Source of the DNA: Propionicimonas sp.
GTDB lineage: Bacteria > Actinomycetota > Actinomycetes > Propionibacteriales > Propionibacteriaceae
Length of the DNA stretch: 39,922 bases
Assembly (NCBI RefSeq): GCF_029975155.1
Contig: NZ_JARKPQ010000147.1
Span: 1 to 39,922 of the forward strand
Direction of reading: 5' to 3'
Made by a program: the position numbers and the translations under genes. Positions 15,187-22,440 of this stretch are shown piece after piece (the first letter of the stretch is position 1; every line of letters starts with the position of its first letter). The notes below the pieces were generated by a model. That model saw nothing but the letters and a program-made list of their open reading frames with translations, was not told where the DNA came from and did not search any database.

Positions 15187-18134
15187 GACGCACCTCCGGC
15201 GATCCGGCGCGGCGCCGTCAGCGCCTCGTTGCGCCGCCGCACGGACGGAGCGGCGAGGATCGCCAGCACGACCAGTCCGGCCAGCTGCGTCCACGCCCAC
15301 CAGGACGAGCCGGCGTCGAGGCGGTAGCTGAGCGTCCCCGAACGGGCTCCCACGGCGAACTGGGTGCCGGGCGCGCCGCCTTCCGCGACGTCGAGCCGGG
15401 CCGCGCCCACCTGGACCACCCAGCGCGGATCCGCCGGCTGGGCGATGCGCAGCACCCGGCCGTCCTCACCCGCGGGGATCTCCGCGCCCTGCCCGACCGG
15501 CGTGCGGCCCTGACCGGTCGTCAGCACGGCGATCGCGGAGTCGGGGACGGGCCAGACGACCTGGTTGGGGTCACCCGTGCCCAGGCCGAGCCCTGGCACG
15601 TTGTCGATGGCGAGGCGCTGGCCGGCGTCCCCGTCGGTGAGCGTGACGTGAGCCACGCCGAGGGTGACCAGATCGGGCAGCAGCTGGTCGTCGCCGCTGT
15701 CGCCGACGAGCCGGGCGGCGACGGAGGCGGCCAGTTGCTTCGCCCCGCTGTCGCCGGCGAAGGCGATGCCCCGCTCGCCGTCGCCGAGCCGGGCGAACCG
15801 CCCCTCGATGAGCGCCCAGTGCACCTCGGCGCCGGTGTTGACCAGCGCGAGAGTCCGGCCCGGGGTGCCGGAGATCTGGGCGTTGCGCACGAACGCCGGC
15901 ACGGCACCCACCGGCGCGCGGAACAGTCCGGTCTGGCCCCCGACCACCCACCAGCCCGCACCGAGCAGCATCGCGAGCACGCAGGTCAGGACCAGCCCGA
16001 GGCTGGTGAGGTGGCGCAACCCGAGATCGCGGCCCTGCAGTTCGGTCGCGATGCCGTCCAGGCCGGCACAGGCCGCCAGGACCAGCCCGCCCACGAGAGC
16101 GAGCTGCCACTCCAGCGCCTGCGGACGCGCCCAGACGCCGGGCGGCACCTGGACGACGAGCCGGCTGAGGACGATGGCCACCACGGCGGCCAGCCCCGCC
16201 CCGGCGAGCGCGCGACCGGACACTCCCGGACGCCGGGCGGCACCCGCCGCCGCGGCCAGCCAGAGCACGGCGAAGAAGACGATCGAGATCCACAGCGGCG
16301 GCCCGGCGGTGAGCGTGTGCCCGATCAGCACCGTCCACGGCTGCGCGGCGTCGGTCGGCGCGAGCTGCGGCTCGATGCCGGTGAGCAGCCGCCCCGGGTA
16401 CCGGACGACGGTCGCCCCCCACGGTCCGACCAGCAGGAGCAGGGGCGCGGCGAGGACGAGCCCCCATTGCAGCCACGCCCGGACGCGGCGCGCGGACAGT
16501 GCGGTGAGCACGGCCGCGGCGAGCCCGAGCGCCCAGAACAGGGGGACGAGGGCGCACGCGAGCAGCATCCAGAACGCCACGGCGCCCGCGCGCCGCCAGC
16601 TCCACTCGCGATCGGCCAGCCAGTGCCAGGCGCTGTAGCCCAGGATCGGCAGCAGGACCGATGTCGCCGCGAGCCCGAACGCGCCCACGTTCAGACCGCC
16701 GACCAGCGCGGGACCGAGCGCGTAGCCCAGGGCGCCGAGCCCGGCGAGCCGCCGGTCGGCGACCAGTTGGCGCAGCAGGCGGAAGGCCACCAGCCAGGCC
16801 AGGGGCACCGCCAGCACGAGCGTGCCGGTGACCAGCCACTCGGGTCTGCCGATGGTGAGCAGCGAGAACAGGCCCGCCAGACCCGTCCAGGGCGCCCCGG
16901 ACACCGCGGCGGTGCCGGGCACCGGCGCGAGGTAGGCGGCCACCAGGTCGGTCCAGTCCTGGGGCGCGGCGAGCAGTTGGGCGCCGGCGAGTGAGCCGCT
17001 GCCGAAGGCCGTCCGCGCGGCGACGAGGGCCGCGACACCGAGCACGAGCAGGCCGGAGGCGGCCAGCGGCAGCCGGTACCGGGTGGTGCCGGTCTGGGCG
17101 AAGTCGTCCCCGGTCATCTCGTCGAGGCTGACGGCTGCGCCGCGGCCGGTGAACGTCCGCAGCCACTCGATCAGCCGGGCCGCCACCTGCTCAGCCCAGC
17201 GCCGGACGCCCGCCCACCGCGAGGGACGCAGCGCCCGGGTGGCCTGGCGCGCGCTCGGCCGGATCGGCAGCGAGGCGAGCCGCGCGGTCACCGAGTGCCG
17301 CAGCCGACGTCCGCTGAGCCAGCGCCACAACCCGCGCAGCTCCTCGGCCGCGCGCTCGGGGTCCTTGCCCAGGAGGTAGCCCAACGAGGTGAGCAGGCAC
17401 ACCAGCACGAGCCGCAGCGAGGTCAGCCAGCGCCGCACCGCCGGGGTGTTGCCGGAGACCAGCGCGAGGCCGGCCGCCAGATCGTCCGCCGGATCGCCGA
17501 AGCGCGAGTGGTCGATGACGTGGGCCTCGGGCTCCGCCACGACCCGGTAGCCGGCGAGGTTGGCCCGCCAGCCGAAGTCGAGTCCCCGGTGGCTGCGCGG
17601 CAGATCGGGGTTGAACCCGTCGAGGAAGCGCCAGGCGTCGCCGCGGACGAGCATTCCGGCCGCCGGCACGCCGAGCGCGGGCGTGGCGTCCAGCTGGCCC
17701 TGGTAGAGCTCGCCGGGCTCGGTGAGCGGCCGCAGCCGCCCGCTGCCGCTGATGGTCTGCGCCCAGTCGCTGACCAGCGTGCCCGCACCGCGCCGGCGGG
17801 GTTCGATCAGGAGGGAGCCCACGACGGCGGCATCCGGGTCCCTGCGAACGCGCTCCAGCAGCGCGGCCAGTGCACCCGGCGCGGGCTCGGCGTCGTCCGG
17901 CAGCACCCAGAACCAGTCCCCGTCCGCATCGCCGGGCAGGGCGTCGCGGATCTCCTCGACGGGGACGTCGGAGTCGTCGACGGCGTCGCGGCAGCGGCTG
18001 GTCGCCGGCTCGCCCTGTTCGGGAAGCACCGCTGCGACCACGCGGAACGCGGTGTAGTCCGGCGGCGCCGCGAGGTCGACGGTGCGCAGCCAGGCCCAGG
18101 GGTCCTCCGGGGACTCGTCGCTGACCTGGATCAC
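15183..18134 (-). CDS. Large membrane glycosyltransferase (GT2 type)
   Basis: This 983-residue protein has two parts. The N-terminal 260 residues form a family 2 glycosyltransferase domain: a WFWVLPDDAEPAPGAL segment supplies the DDA metal/nucleotide motif, with LGVPAAGMLVRGDAW and SHRGLDFGWRANLAGYRVV further along. The remainder has more than ten hydrophobic helices, like a GT-C or polymerase-type membrane domain, plus an extracytoplasmic region before a last helix near the C-terminus. It starts at GTG 18134 behind GAAAGG; an earlier in-frame start at 18173 lacks a ribosome binding site. The likely role is building a cell-envelope polysaccharide, probably together with the coupled DUF5719 protein. 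The sugar and acceptor are unknown. Confidence 0.88.
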   Translation of the reverse strand: MIQVSDESPEDPWAWLRTVDLAAPPDYTAFRVVAAVLPEQGEPATSRCRDAVDDSDVPVEEIRDALPGDADGDWFWVLPDDAEPAPGALAALLERVRRDPDAAVVGSLLIEPRRRGAGTLVSDWAQTISGSGRLRPLTEPGELYQGQLDATPALGVPAAGMLVRGDAWRFLDGFNPDLPRSHRGLDFGWRANLAGYRVVAEPEAHVIDHSRFGDPADDLAAGLALVSGNTPAVRRWLTSLRLVLVCLLTSLGYLLGKDPERAAEELRGLWRWLSGRRLRHSVTARLASLPIRPSARQATRALRPSRWAGVRRWAEQVAARLIEWLRTFTGRGAAVSLDEMTGDDFAQTGTTRYRLPLAASGLLVLGVAALVAARTAFGSGSLAGAQLLAAPQDWTDLVAAYLAPVPGTAAVSGAPWTGLAGLFSLLTIGRPEWLVTGTLVLAVPLAWLVAFRLLRQLVADRRLAGLGALGYALGPALVGGLNVGAFGLAATSVLLPILGYSAWHWLADREWSWRRAGAVAFWMLLACALVPLFWALGLAAAVLTALSARRVRAWLQWGLVLAAPLLLLVGPWGATVVRYPGRLLTGIEPQLAPTDAAQPWTVLIGHTLTAGPPLWISIVFFAVLWLAAAAGAARRPGVSGRALAGAGLAAVVAIVLSRLVVQVPPGVWARPQALEWQLALVGGLVLAACAGLDGIATELQGRDLGLRHLTSLGLVLTCVLAMLLGAGWWVVGGQTGLFRAPVGAVPAFVRNAQISGTPGRTLALVNTGAEVHWALIEGRFARLGDGERGIAFAGDSGAKQLAASVAARLVGDSGDDQLLPDLVTLGVAHVTLTDGDAGQRLAIDNVPGLGLGTGDPNQVVWPVPDSAIAVLTTGQGRTPVGQGAEIPAGEDGRVLRIAQPADPRWVVQVGAARLDVAEGGAPGTQFAVGARSGTLSYRLDAGSSWWAWTQLAGLVVLAILAAPSVRRRNEALTAPRRIAGGAS

Positions 18135-18227
18135 ACCGAACCTTTCGCGCCGACTCGCTGGAGGAGGAGGCACAGCCTACCCGCCGGGACGGGCCGGCTC
18201 GGGTCGTTGGTCAGGGTGCGTCACACC

Positions 18228-18488
18228 CTAGATGGCCTGCCGCTTCAGGCGACGGCGTTCGCGCTCGCTGAGGCCGCCCCAGATGCCGAACCGCTCATCG
18301 TTGGCGAGGGCGTACTCGAGACATTCGGCGCGGACGTCACAGGAGAGGCAGACCTTCTTCGCCTCTCGGGTCGAACCGCCCTTCTCGGGGAAGAAGGCCT
18401 CCGGATCGGTCTGGGCGCAGAGAGCGCGGTCCTGCCAGGCGAGCACGCCCTCGGCGTCCGGCTCCGTGACCAGGAACAGTTCCTGCAT
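18228..18488 (-). CDS. whiB2: WhiB-family Fe-S transcriptional regulator (WhiB2/WhmD-like)
   Basis: This 86-residue protein has the four cluster cysteines C24, C47, C50 and C56 (CLSC motif), then GIWGG at 68-72 and a basic tail RERRRLKRQ. Wbl proteins bind a 4Fe-4S cluster and regulate cell division and development together with the primary sigma factor. WhiB2 (WhmD) affects septation in mycobacteria. The ATG at 18488 follows GAGGGAG; an in-frame upstream ATG would add ten residues, of which I am unsure. The WhiB2 label rests on the AFFPEKGGSTREAK segment and the position beside the DUF3499/zincin/manB block. Confidence 0.93.
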   Translation of the reverse strand: MQELFLVTEPDAEGVLAWQDRALCAQTDPEAFFPEKGGSTREAKKVCLSCDVRAECLEYALANDERFGIWGGLSERERRRLKRQAI

Positions 18489-18544
18489 CTGACAAACTCC
18501 CTCGACCCAGCTCGCCACGAGGGGCGGCGAACTACTTGGTGAGA

Positions 18545-18574
18545 ATTACACGCCTGTCATTCGCGATAAGTCAA
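18545..18574 (-). promoter_or_regulatory. Promoter of the whiB gene
   Basis: On the minus strand TTGACT (18569-18574) and TGTAAT (18545-18550) are separated by 18 bases, close to a housekeeping sigma promoter. The transcript would have a leader of about 50 bases before the WhiB ATG. This is the most AT-rich short stretch in the area. Confidence 0.65.
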
Positions 18575-18608
18575 CCCCGGTGGGTTATTATCCCGCCCCT
18601 CGCGATCG

Positions 18609-18630
18609 GGGTCACCCGTGCGGGTGACCC
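18609..18630. terminator. Hairpin between a membrane gene and the whiB promoter
   Basis: GGGTCACCCG and CGGGTGACCC are perfect 10-base arms around a TG loop, eight bases past the stop of the minus-strand membrane gene. There is no T-tract, so this is a terminator-like hairpin rather than a classical terminator. Confidence 0.5.
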
Positions 18631-18637
18631 GCGTGGA

Positions 18638-19318
18638 TCAGGCCCCGTCCGTGGCCTCCGCGGCCGGCGCGGACGCGGGATCGGGCTGGTCCCGGAAGAT
18701 GCCCTGGGCGCCGGTGGACGGCATCCGGGCGGCGCCCGGTGCGCCGGACGCCGCCTCGTCCGCCGTGCGCCAGACCGCGCCGGACGCCTCGCCGCGCTGC
18801 CAGGTGGTGCGCGGTTCGACCGGCGCCGGGAGGTCGGCTGCGGCGGGCGCGGGTTCGATCGCGGCAGGGGCCGCGGTGTCGATCCGGCCGGCCCTCACCC
18901 CCCGTAGGAGTACCCACAGCGCGCCGGCCGCGAGGGCCTTGAGCAGCAGGTCGAGCAGCCCGCCGACGATCTCCATGACCACACCGAAGGCGTTGCCGGC
19001 CGCGACCACGCCGAGGACCGTGCAGACCGCGGTGAGCACGACACCGACCGAGAGGACGATCGCGGCGACCAGCGTGACCGCGTGCGCATGCCGGGTCGCG
19101 GGCGCGATGAAGAAGCACGTGCAGACCAGCGCCACGACGGCGATCACGAGCGACATGTTCATCAGCGAGCTGCCGATCGCCTGGAACGCCTCGAACACCG
19201 GCACGGCCTGCTGCAGCTGCACCACCAGCTGGACGATGCCCAGCACGAGGTTCGCCACCACCAACGCGATCACCGCCCACGCCAGTGGTTCACGAATCCG
19301 CTTCAGGTTCTCGATCAT
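18638..19318 (-). CDS. Membrane protein with four helices and a disordered tail
   Basis: I recognise no family. Residues 1-145 hold about four hydrophobic helices (for example AWAVIALVVANLVLGIVQLV and VTLVAAIVLSVGVVLTAVC). The remainder is an Ala/Pro-rich hydrophilic tail containing TTWQRGEASGAVWR. Two ATG codons compete: 19327 sits directly against the GGGAGGA sequence, while 19318 is nine bases after it, so 19318 is preferred (226 residues). A TAGGCT box at 19350-19355 would be its -10. It lies between manC and whiB, where mycobacteria keep F420 genes, and has no sequence relation to those. Confidence 0.65.
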   Translation of the reverse strand: MIENLKRIREPLAWAVIALVVANLVLGIVQLVVQLQQAVPVFEAFQAIGSSLMNMSLVIAVVALVCTCFFIAPATRHAHAVTLVAAIVLSVGVVLTAVCTVLGVVAAGNAFGVVMEIVGGLLDLLLKALAAGALWVLLRGVRAGRIDTAAPAAIEPAPAAADLPAPVEPRTTWQRGEASGAVWRTADEAASGAPGAARMPSTGAQGIFRDQPDPASAPAAEATDGA

Positions 19319-19368
19319 CTCCGCCATTCCTCCCGGGGTACGCGAGAACAGCCTAAAGCCGAGGACGA

Positions 19369-19460
19369 CACCCAGCCCCCCGCCACCCCGCCCAACCCAG
19401 ACCCCCCCCACCCACAGCCGCCCCACCCCCCCCCACCGGCCACGCCCCACCCGTCCCACC
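19369..19460. other. C-rich (G-rich on the minus strand) low-complexity tract
   Basis: Over about 90 bases almost every base is C, with runs of eight and nine C separated by A or AC/GC. On the minus strand this gives many GGGG runs just upstream of a TAGGCT box, enough to form G-quadruplexes. No -35 box can be recognised there. Confidence 0.7.
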
Positions 19461-19471
19461 TCTCGCGGGTG

Positions 19472-19529
19472 GCTGCCGAAAGCTGCTCTGGCTGCCGAAG
19501 GTTCGGCAGCCAGAGCAACTTTCGGCAGC
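19472..19529. repeat. 28-base inverted repeat after manC
   Basis: Left arm 19472-19499 starts GCTGCCGAAAG and right arm 19502-19529 ends CTTTCGGCAGC. They pair over 28 bases with one mismatch around a two-base GG centre. Each arm also carries CTGCCGAA twice. The structure lies about 36 bases past the manC stop and could act as a transcription end hairpin. Confidence 0.85.
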
Positions 19530-19565
19530 TTCTGGTGGGGGACGGCTGGGGAGCGGGCGGGAGGC

Positions 19566-20642
19566 TCAGGCGAACTGGGGGCCGGCCTCGAGGGTGACGG
19601 CGGCGACGAGTTCCTTGATCCGCTCGGCGTCCTCGGCGCGGGCGACGAGGGTGGCCTGCGGCGTCCGCACGACGACCAGGCCGGACACCCCGAGCAGGCC
19701 GATCACGGATCCGGCGTCGGCGTTCACGACCACGTTGTCCGTCGCGTCGATGGCGACGCTCAGCCCTGAGACGGCGTTCCCGGCGCTGTCGCCGGCCAGG
19801 ATCTCGGCGAGGCTGGCGTAGCCGCCCACGTCCCGCCACTGGACGGGCAGCGCGACCGCGGCGACGTGCGCGCTGCCGTGCCCGGCGGACACGGGTTCCA
19901 TCACGCCGTAGTCGACCGAGGTCTTGGCCAGGCCGGGGAAGATGTCGGCCAGCCGCTCGGGATGCTCGGCGAGCTCGGTGATCGAGGCGTACGTGGCGGG
20001 CAGCAGCAGGCGCAGCTGCTCCAGCAGCGTCGTGGCCCGCCAGACGAACATCCCGGCGTTCCACCAGTACTCACCCGAGGCCAGGTAGCCCTCCGCCACC
20101 TCGCGCGCGGGCTTCTCGGCGAACTGCACCACCGCGTGCGCACCCTCGAACCCGGCCAGTGCCTCGCCGCGGTGCAGGTAGCCGTAGCCGGTGTGCGGGC
20201 TGGTCGGGACGACCCCCAGGGTCACCAGAGCGTCCGCATCGGCCTCGGCGACGGCGAAGGCGGTGTCGAGGCAGCGGACGAACACGTCGATCGGCTCGAT
20301 CACGTGGTCGGCGGTCACCTGGGCGATCACGGCGTCCGGGTCGCGGCGGGCCAGGACCGCGGCGGGCCAGGCGACGGCGTTGAGGGAGTCGCGCCCGACC
20401 GGCTCACCGAGGATGTTGTCCGCGGGGAGTTCCGGCAGCTGCGCGGCCACCTCGTCGGCGTAGGCCGCGCCGGTGACCACCAGGATCCGCTCCGCAGGGA
20501 CGGACGCGAGCGAGCGCTCGAAGGCCAGCCGCAGCAGGCTCCGGCCCTCGACCAGCGGCAGCAGCTGCTTCGGCGTCCCCTGCCGCGACAGCGGCCACAG
20601 CCTGGTGCCGGAGCCCCCGGCCATGATCACCACGTAGCGCAC
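19566..20642 (-). CDS. manC: Mannose-1-phosphate guanylyltransferase
   Basis: This enzyme makes GDP-mannose from mannose-1-phosphate and GTP. The 358-residue protein has the nucleotidyltransferase signature GGSGTRLWPLSR (9-20) followed by PKQLLPL, then EPVGRDSLNAVAW, VVQFAEKPAREVAEGYL, YWWNAGMFVW and a C-terminal DVGGYASL. No phosphomannose isomerase domain is fused to it. GTG at 20642 has no ribosome binding site; TAGGCT lies six bases upstream. With manB and the SIS protein it supplies mannosyl donors for glycolipids and envelope polysaccharides. Confidence 0.93.
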   Translation of the reverse strand: MRYVVIMAGGSGTRLWPLSRQGTPKQLLPLVEGRSLLRLAFERSLASVPAERILVVTGAAYADEVAAQLPELPADNILGEPVGRDSLNAVAWPAAVLARRDPDAVIAQVTADHVIEPIDVFVRCLDTAFAVAEADADALVTLGVVPTSPHTGYGYLHRGEALAGFEGAHAVVQFAEKPAREVAEGYLASGEYWWNAGMFVWRATTLLEQLRLLLPATYASITELAEHPERLADIFPGLAKTSVDYGVMEPVSAGHGSAHVAAVALPVQWRDVGGYASLAEILAGDSAGNAVSGLSVAIDATDNVVVNADAGSVIGLLGVSGLVVVRTPQATLVARAEDAERIKELVAAVTLEAGPQFA

Positions 20643-20648
20643 GGGCTG

Positions 20649-20666
20649 AGCCTATCCACCTACCAT
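20649..20666. promoter_or_regulatory. Back-to-back -10 boxes of manC and the TIGR03089 gene
   Basis: The whole divergent gap is 30 bases. On the minus strand TAGGCT (20649-20654) precedes the manC GTG by six bases; on the plus strand TACCAT (20661-20666) precedes the GTG at 20673 by six bases. The boxes are only six bases apart, so the promoters overlap and simultaneous binding of two polymerases is unlikely. Confidence 0.55.
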
Positions 20667-20672
20667 GGCCGC

Positions 20673-21377
20673 GTGACGGAGAACCCGATCGTGCGTGCGC
20701 TCACCCAGCGGACCCGGCGCTCGGGCGCCGATCCGCTGCTGACCTGGTACCGGCCCGAGACCGGCGCCCGCACCGAGCTGAGCGTGCGGACCGTGGCGAA
20801 CTGGGTGGACAAGACCGCGAACCTGCTGGCCACCCTGGGTGTGGAGGGCCGCGTCGCCGGCCCGGTGAGCCGTAGCCATCCGGGCCACTGGATGAGCCTG
20901 GTCTGGCCGCTGGCCGCGTGGCAGCACGGGTGCGGCTACCTCGCCGGTGACCCGGACGCGGAGTCGGAGCTGGTCGTGATCGGTCCGGAGGCGCCGCAGG
21001 CGGTGCCGGGCCGGACCACGATCGCCTGCTCGCTGCACCCGCTCGGACTGGGCCTTCGCGAACTTCCGGCCGGCGTCCTCGACTTCAGCGGCGAGGCCCT
21101 GGCGGAGCCGGACGCGCACGGCGCCGAGCCGGTCGAGCCGTCCGCCGCGGCCTGGCTGGACGAGAACCGGACGCTGAGCCACTCCGCCACCGGGGACGCG
21201 ACGGCGCAGCCGGGACGAGTGCTCGTCCGTCCGTCCTCGGCCTGGGAGACGCTTTCCGCTGCCGTGCTGTCGCCGCTGCTGGGTGGTGGCTCGGCCGTGG
21301 TGGTGGAGGGGCCGGTGGCCGCTGGGGCGCTCGCCGCGATCGGGGCGGCGGAGCGGGTGACCGTCGGGATGGCATGA
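20673..21377 (+). CDS. TIGR03089 family protein
   Basis: This 234-residue protein resembles a shortened N-terminal piece of an AMP-binding (acyl-CoA synthetase-like) enzyme. DPLLTWYRPETGARTELSVRTVANWVDKTANLL is followed by a Rossmann-like core and GGGSAVVVEG near the end. The full adenylate-forming motifs are missing, as in all TIGR03089 proteins I know, so it is unlikely to be an active ligase. It is conserved in actinobacteria beside manC and LCP genes. It starts at a GTG six bases after TACCAT and has no Shine-Dalgarno sequence. The biological role is unknown. Confidence 0.85.
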   Translation: MTENPIVRALTQRTRRSGADPLLTWYRPETGARTELSVRTVANWVDKTANLLATLGVEGRVAGPVSRSHPGHWMSLVWPLAAWQHGCGYLAGDPDAESELVVIGPEAPQAVPGRTTIACSLHPLGLGLRELPAGVLDFSGEALAEPDAHGAEPVEPSAAAWLDENRTLSHSATGDATAQPGRVLVRPSSAWETLSAAVLSPLLGGGSAVVVEGPVAAGALAAIGAAERVTVGMA

Positions 21378-21414
21378 TGGCGGGCGCCACTCCCCTACCC
21401 GACGGAGCCCAGCC

Positions 21415-22329
21415 GTGATCGACCCGACCAGGACACCCAGAGATCCCCGCACGGGCCGGGATGACGGCGGCAGGGGCGTCTCCCGCCGCTCGCTGCTCAC
21501 CTCCGCCGGGGTCGTCGCCGGCGGACTGGCCCTGTCCGCGCTGGCCGCCTGCACCGCGACGCCGAACATCCCGCGCCCGACCGCGTCCCCGACCGGGCCG
21601 ATCAAGGACCAGCTGGACGAGGTGCTGCGGATCATCGCGAACGGATCGCAGAACTTCGGCGTCTTCATCGAGGACGTGCGCACCGGCGGCACGTACGGCT
21701 TCACCGGTGACTACGCGAGCCAGAGCGCGTCCATGGCGAAGCCGATGATCGTCGCGATGGCGCTGCGCAAGGCTCGCGCGGACGGCCAGGCGCTCAGCAC
21801 GGAGCACCAGGAGAACGCCCGGGCGGCGATCACCCACTCCGACAACGACGCGGCCAGCGCCCTGTGGAACTACGCGGGCTACCAGAGCTACCAGTCCCTG
21901 GCCGCCGAGCTCGGCATGACGCACACCCACCTGGACGAGAACAGGGCCGACCAGTGGAGCTGGACCTGGACCACCCCGTCCGACCAGGTGCTGCTGGCGA
22001 AGACCCTTGCCACCGGCGGGTCGAAGGCCCTCACCGACGACGAGTGCCGCTTCGTCTGGGACCTGATGGGCCAGGTGCAGGACGACCAGACCTGGGGCGT
22101 CGGCCAGCCGAAGTCCGGCACGGTGAAGGCTCATCTGAAGAACGGCTGGGTGCAGTTCAAGTCCACCGACGGGTTGTGGGCGGTGAACTCGATGGGCGCC
22201 GTGGAGGGCGACGGCCGCAACTATCGGCTCGCCGTGATGACCCGCGTCCCCGACTTCGACACCGGCCGCGCGGTCACCAGCGAGGTCGGCACCTGGGTGT
22301 TCTCGATCCTCGGCTCAGGCACCCTCTGA
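21415..22329 (+). CDS. Tat-exported lipoprotein, class A beta-lactamase-like serine hydrolase
   Basis: This 304-residue protein has a twin-arginine signal (RRSLLTS, from residue 24) followed by a hydrophobic stretch and a lipobox LAAC, so it is probably a membrane-anchored lipoprotein. The serine hydrolase motifs are SMAK (S-x-x-K), SDN in HSDNDAAS, and KSGT in a KTG-like position. These fit penicillin-interacting enzymes; whether it hydrolyses beta-lactams or trims peptidoglycan is undecided. The GTG at 21415 follows GGAG. Residues 10-18 of the N-region are encoded by a fragment of the family B repeat. Confidence 0.87.
   Translation: MIDPTRTPRDPRTGRDDGGRGVSRRSLLTSAGVVAGGLALSALAACTATPNIPRPTASPTGPIKDQLDEVLRIIANGSQNFGVFIEDVRTGGTYGFTGDYASQSASMAKPMIVAMALRKARADGQALSTEHQENARAAITHSDNDAASALWNYAGYQSYQSLAAELGMTHTHLDENRADQWSWTWTTPSDQVLLAKTLATGGSKALTDDECRFVWDLMGQVQDDQTWGVGQPKSGTVKAHLKNGWVQFKSTDGLWAVNSMGAVEGDGRNYRLAVMTRVPDFDTGRAVTSEVGTWVFSILGSGTL
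21442..21467. repeat. Family B fragment inside the serine hydrolase signal peptide
   Basis: GATCCCCGCACGGG followed by CCGGGATGACGGC matches half of a family B element. It is translated as DPRTGRDDG ahead of the twin-arginine motif. The match is short, so some doubt remains. Confidence 0.55.
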
Positions 22330-22337
22330 CGCCAGAC

Positions 22338-22427
22338 CGCTGGTTGAGCTCATCCCCACCGCTGGTTGAGCTCATCCCCACCGCTGGTTGAGCTCATCCC
22401 CACCGCTGGTTGAGCCTGTCGAAACCC
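22338..22427. repeat. 22-base tandem repeat, three full copies and one variant
   Basis: The unit CGCTGGTTGAGCTCATCCCC (plus AC) is exactly repeated at 22338-22359, 22360-22381 and 22382-22403. A fourth copy (22404-22427) diverges into GCCTGTCGAAAC, the more usual form of this actinobacterial repeat. It fills the gap between two convergent genes. There are no spacers, so it is not a CRISPR array. Confidence 0.9.
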
Positions 22428-22440
22428 CCCGCTGGCAGCC

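Noticed and set aside
22338..22427. Possible CRISPR array
   Set aside because: The 22-base units are directly adjacent without spacers and no cas gene is present.
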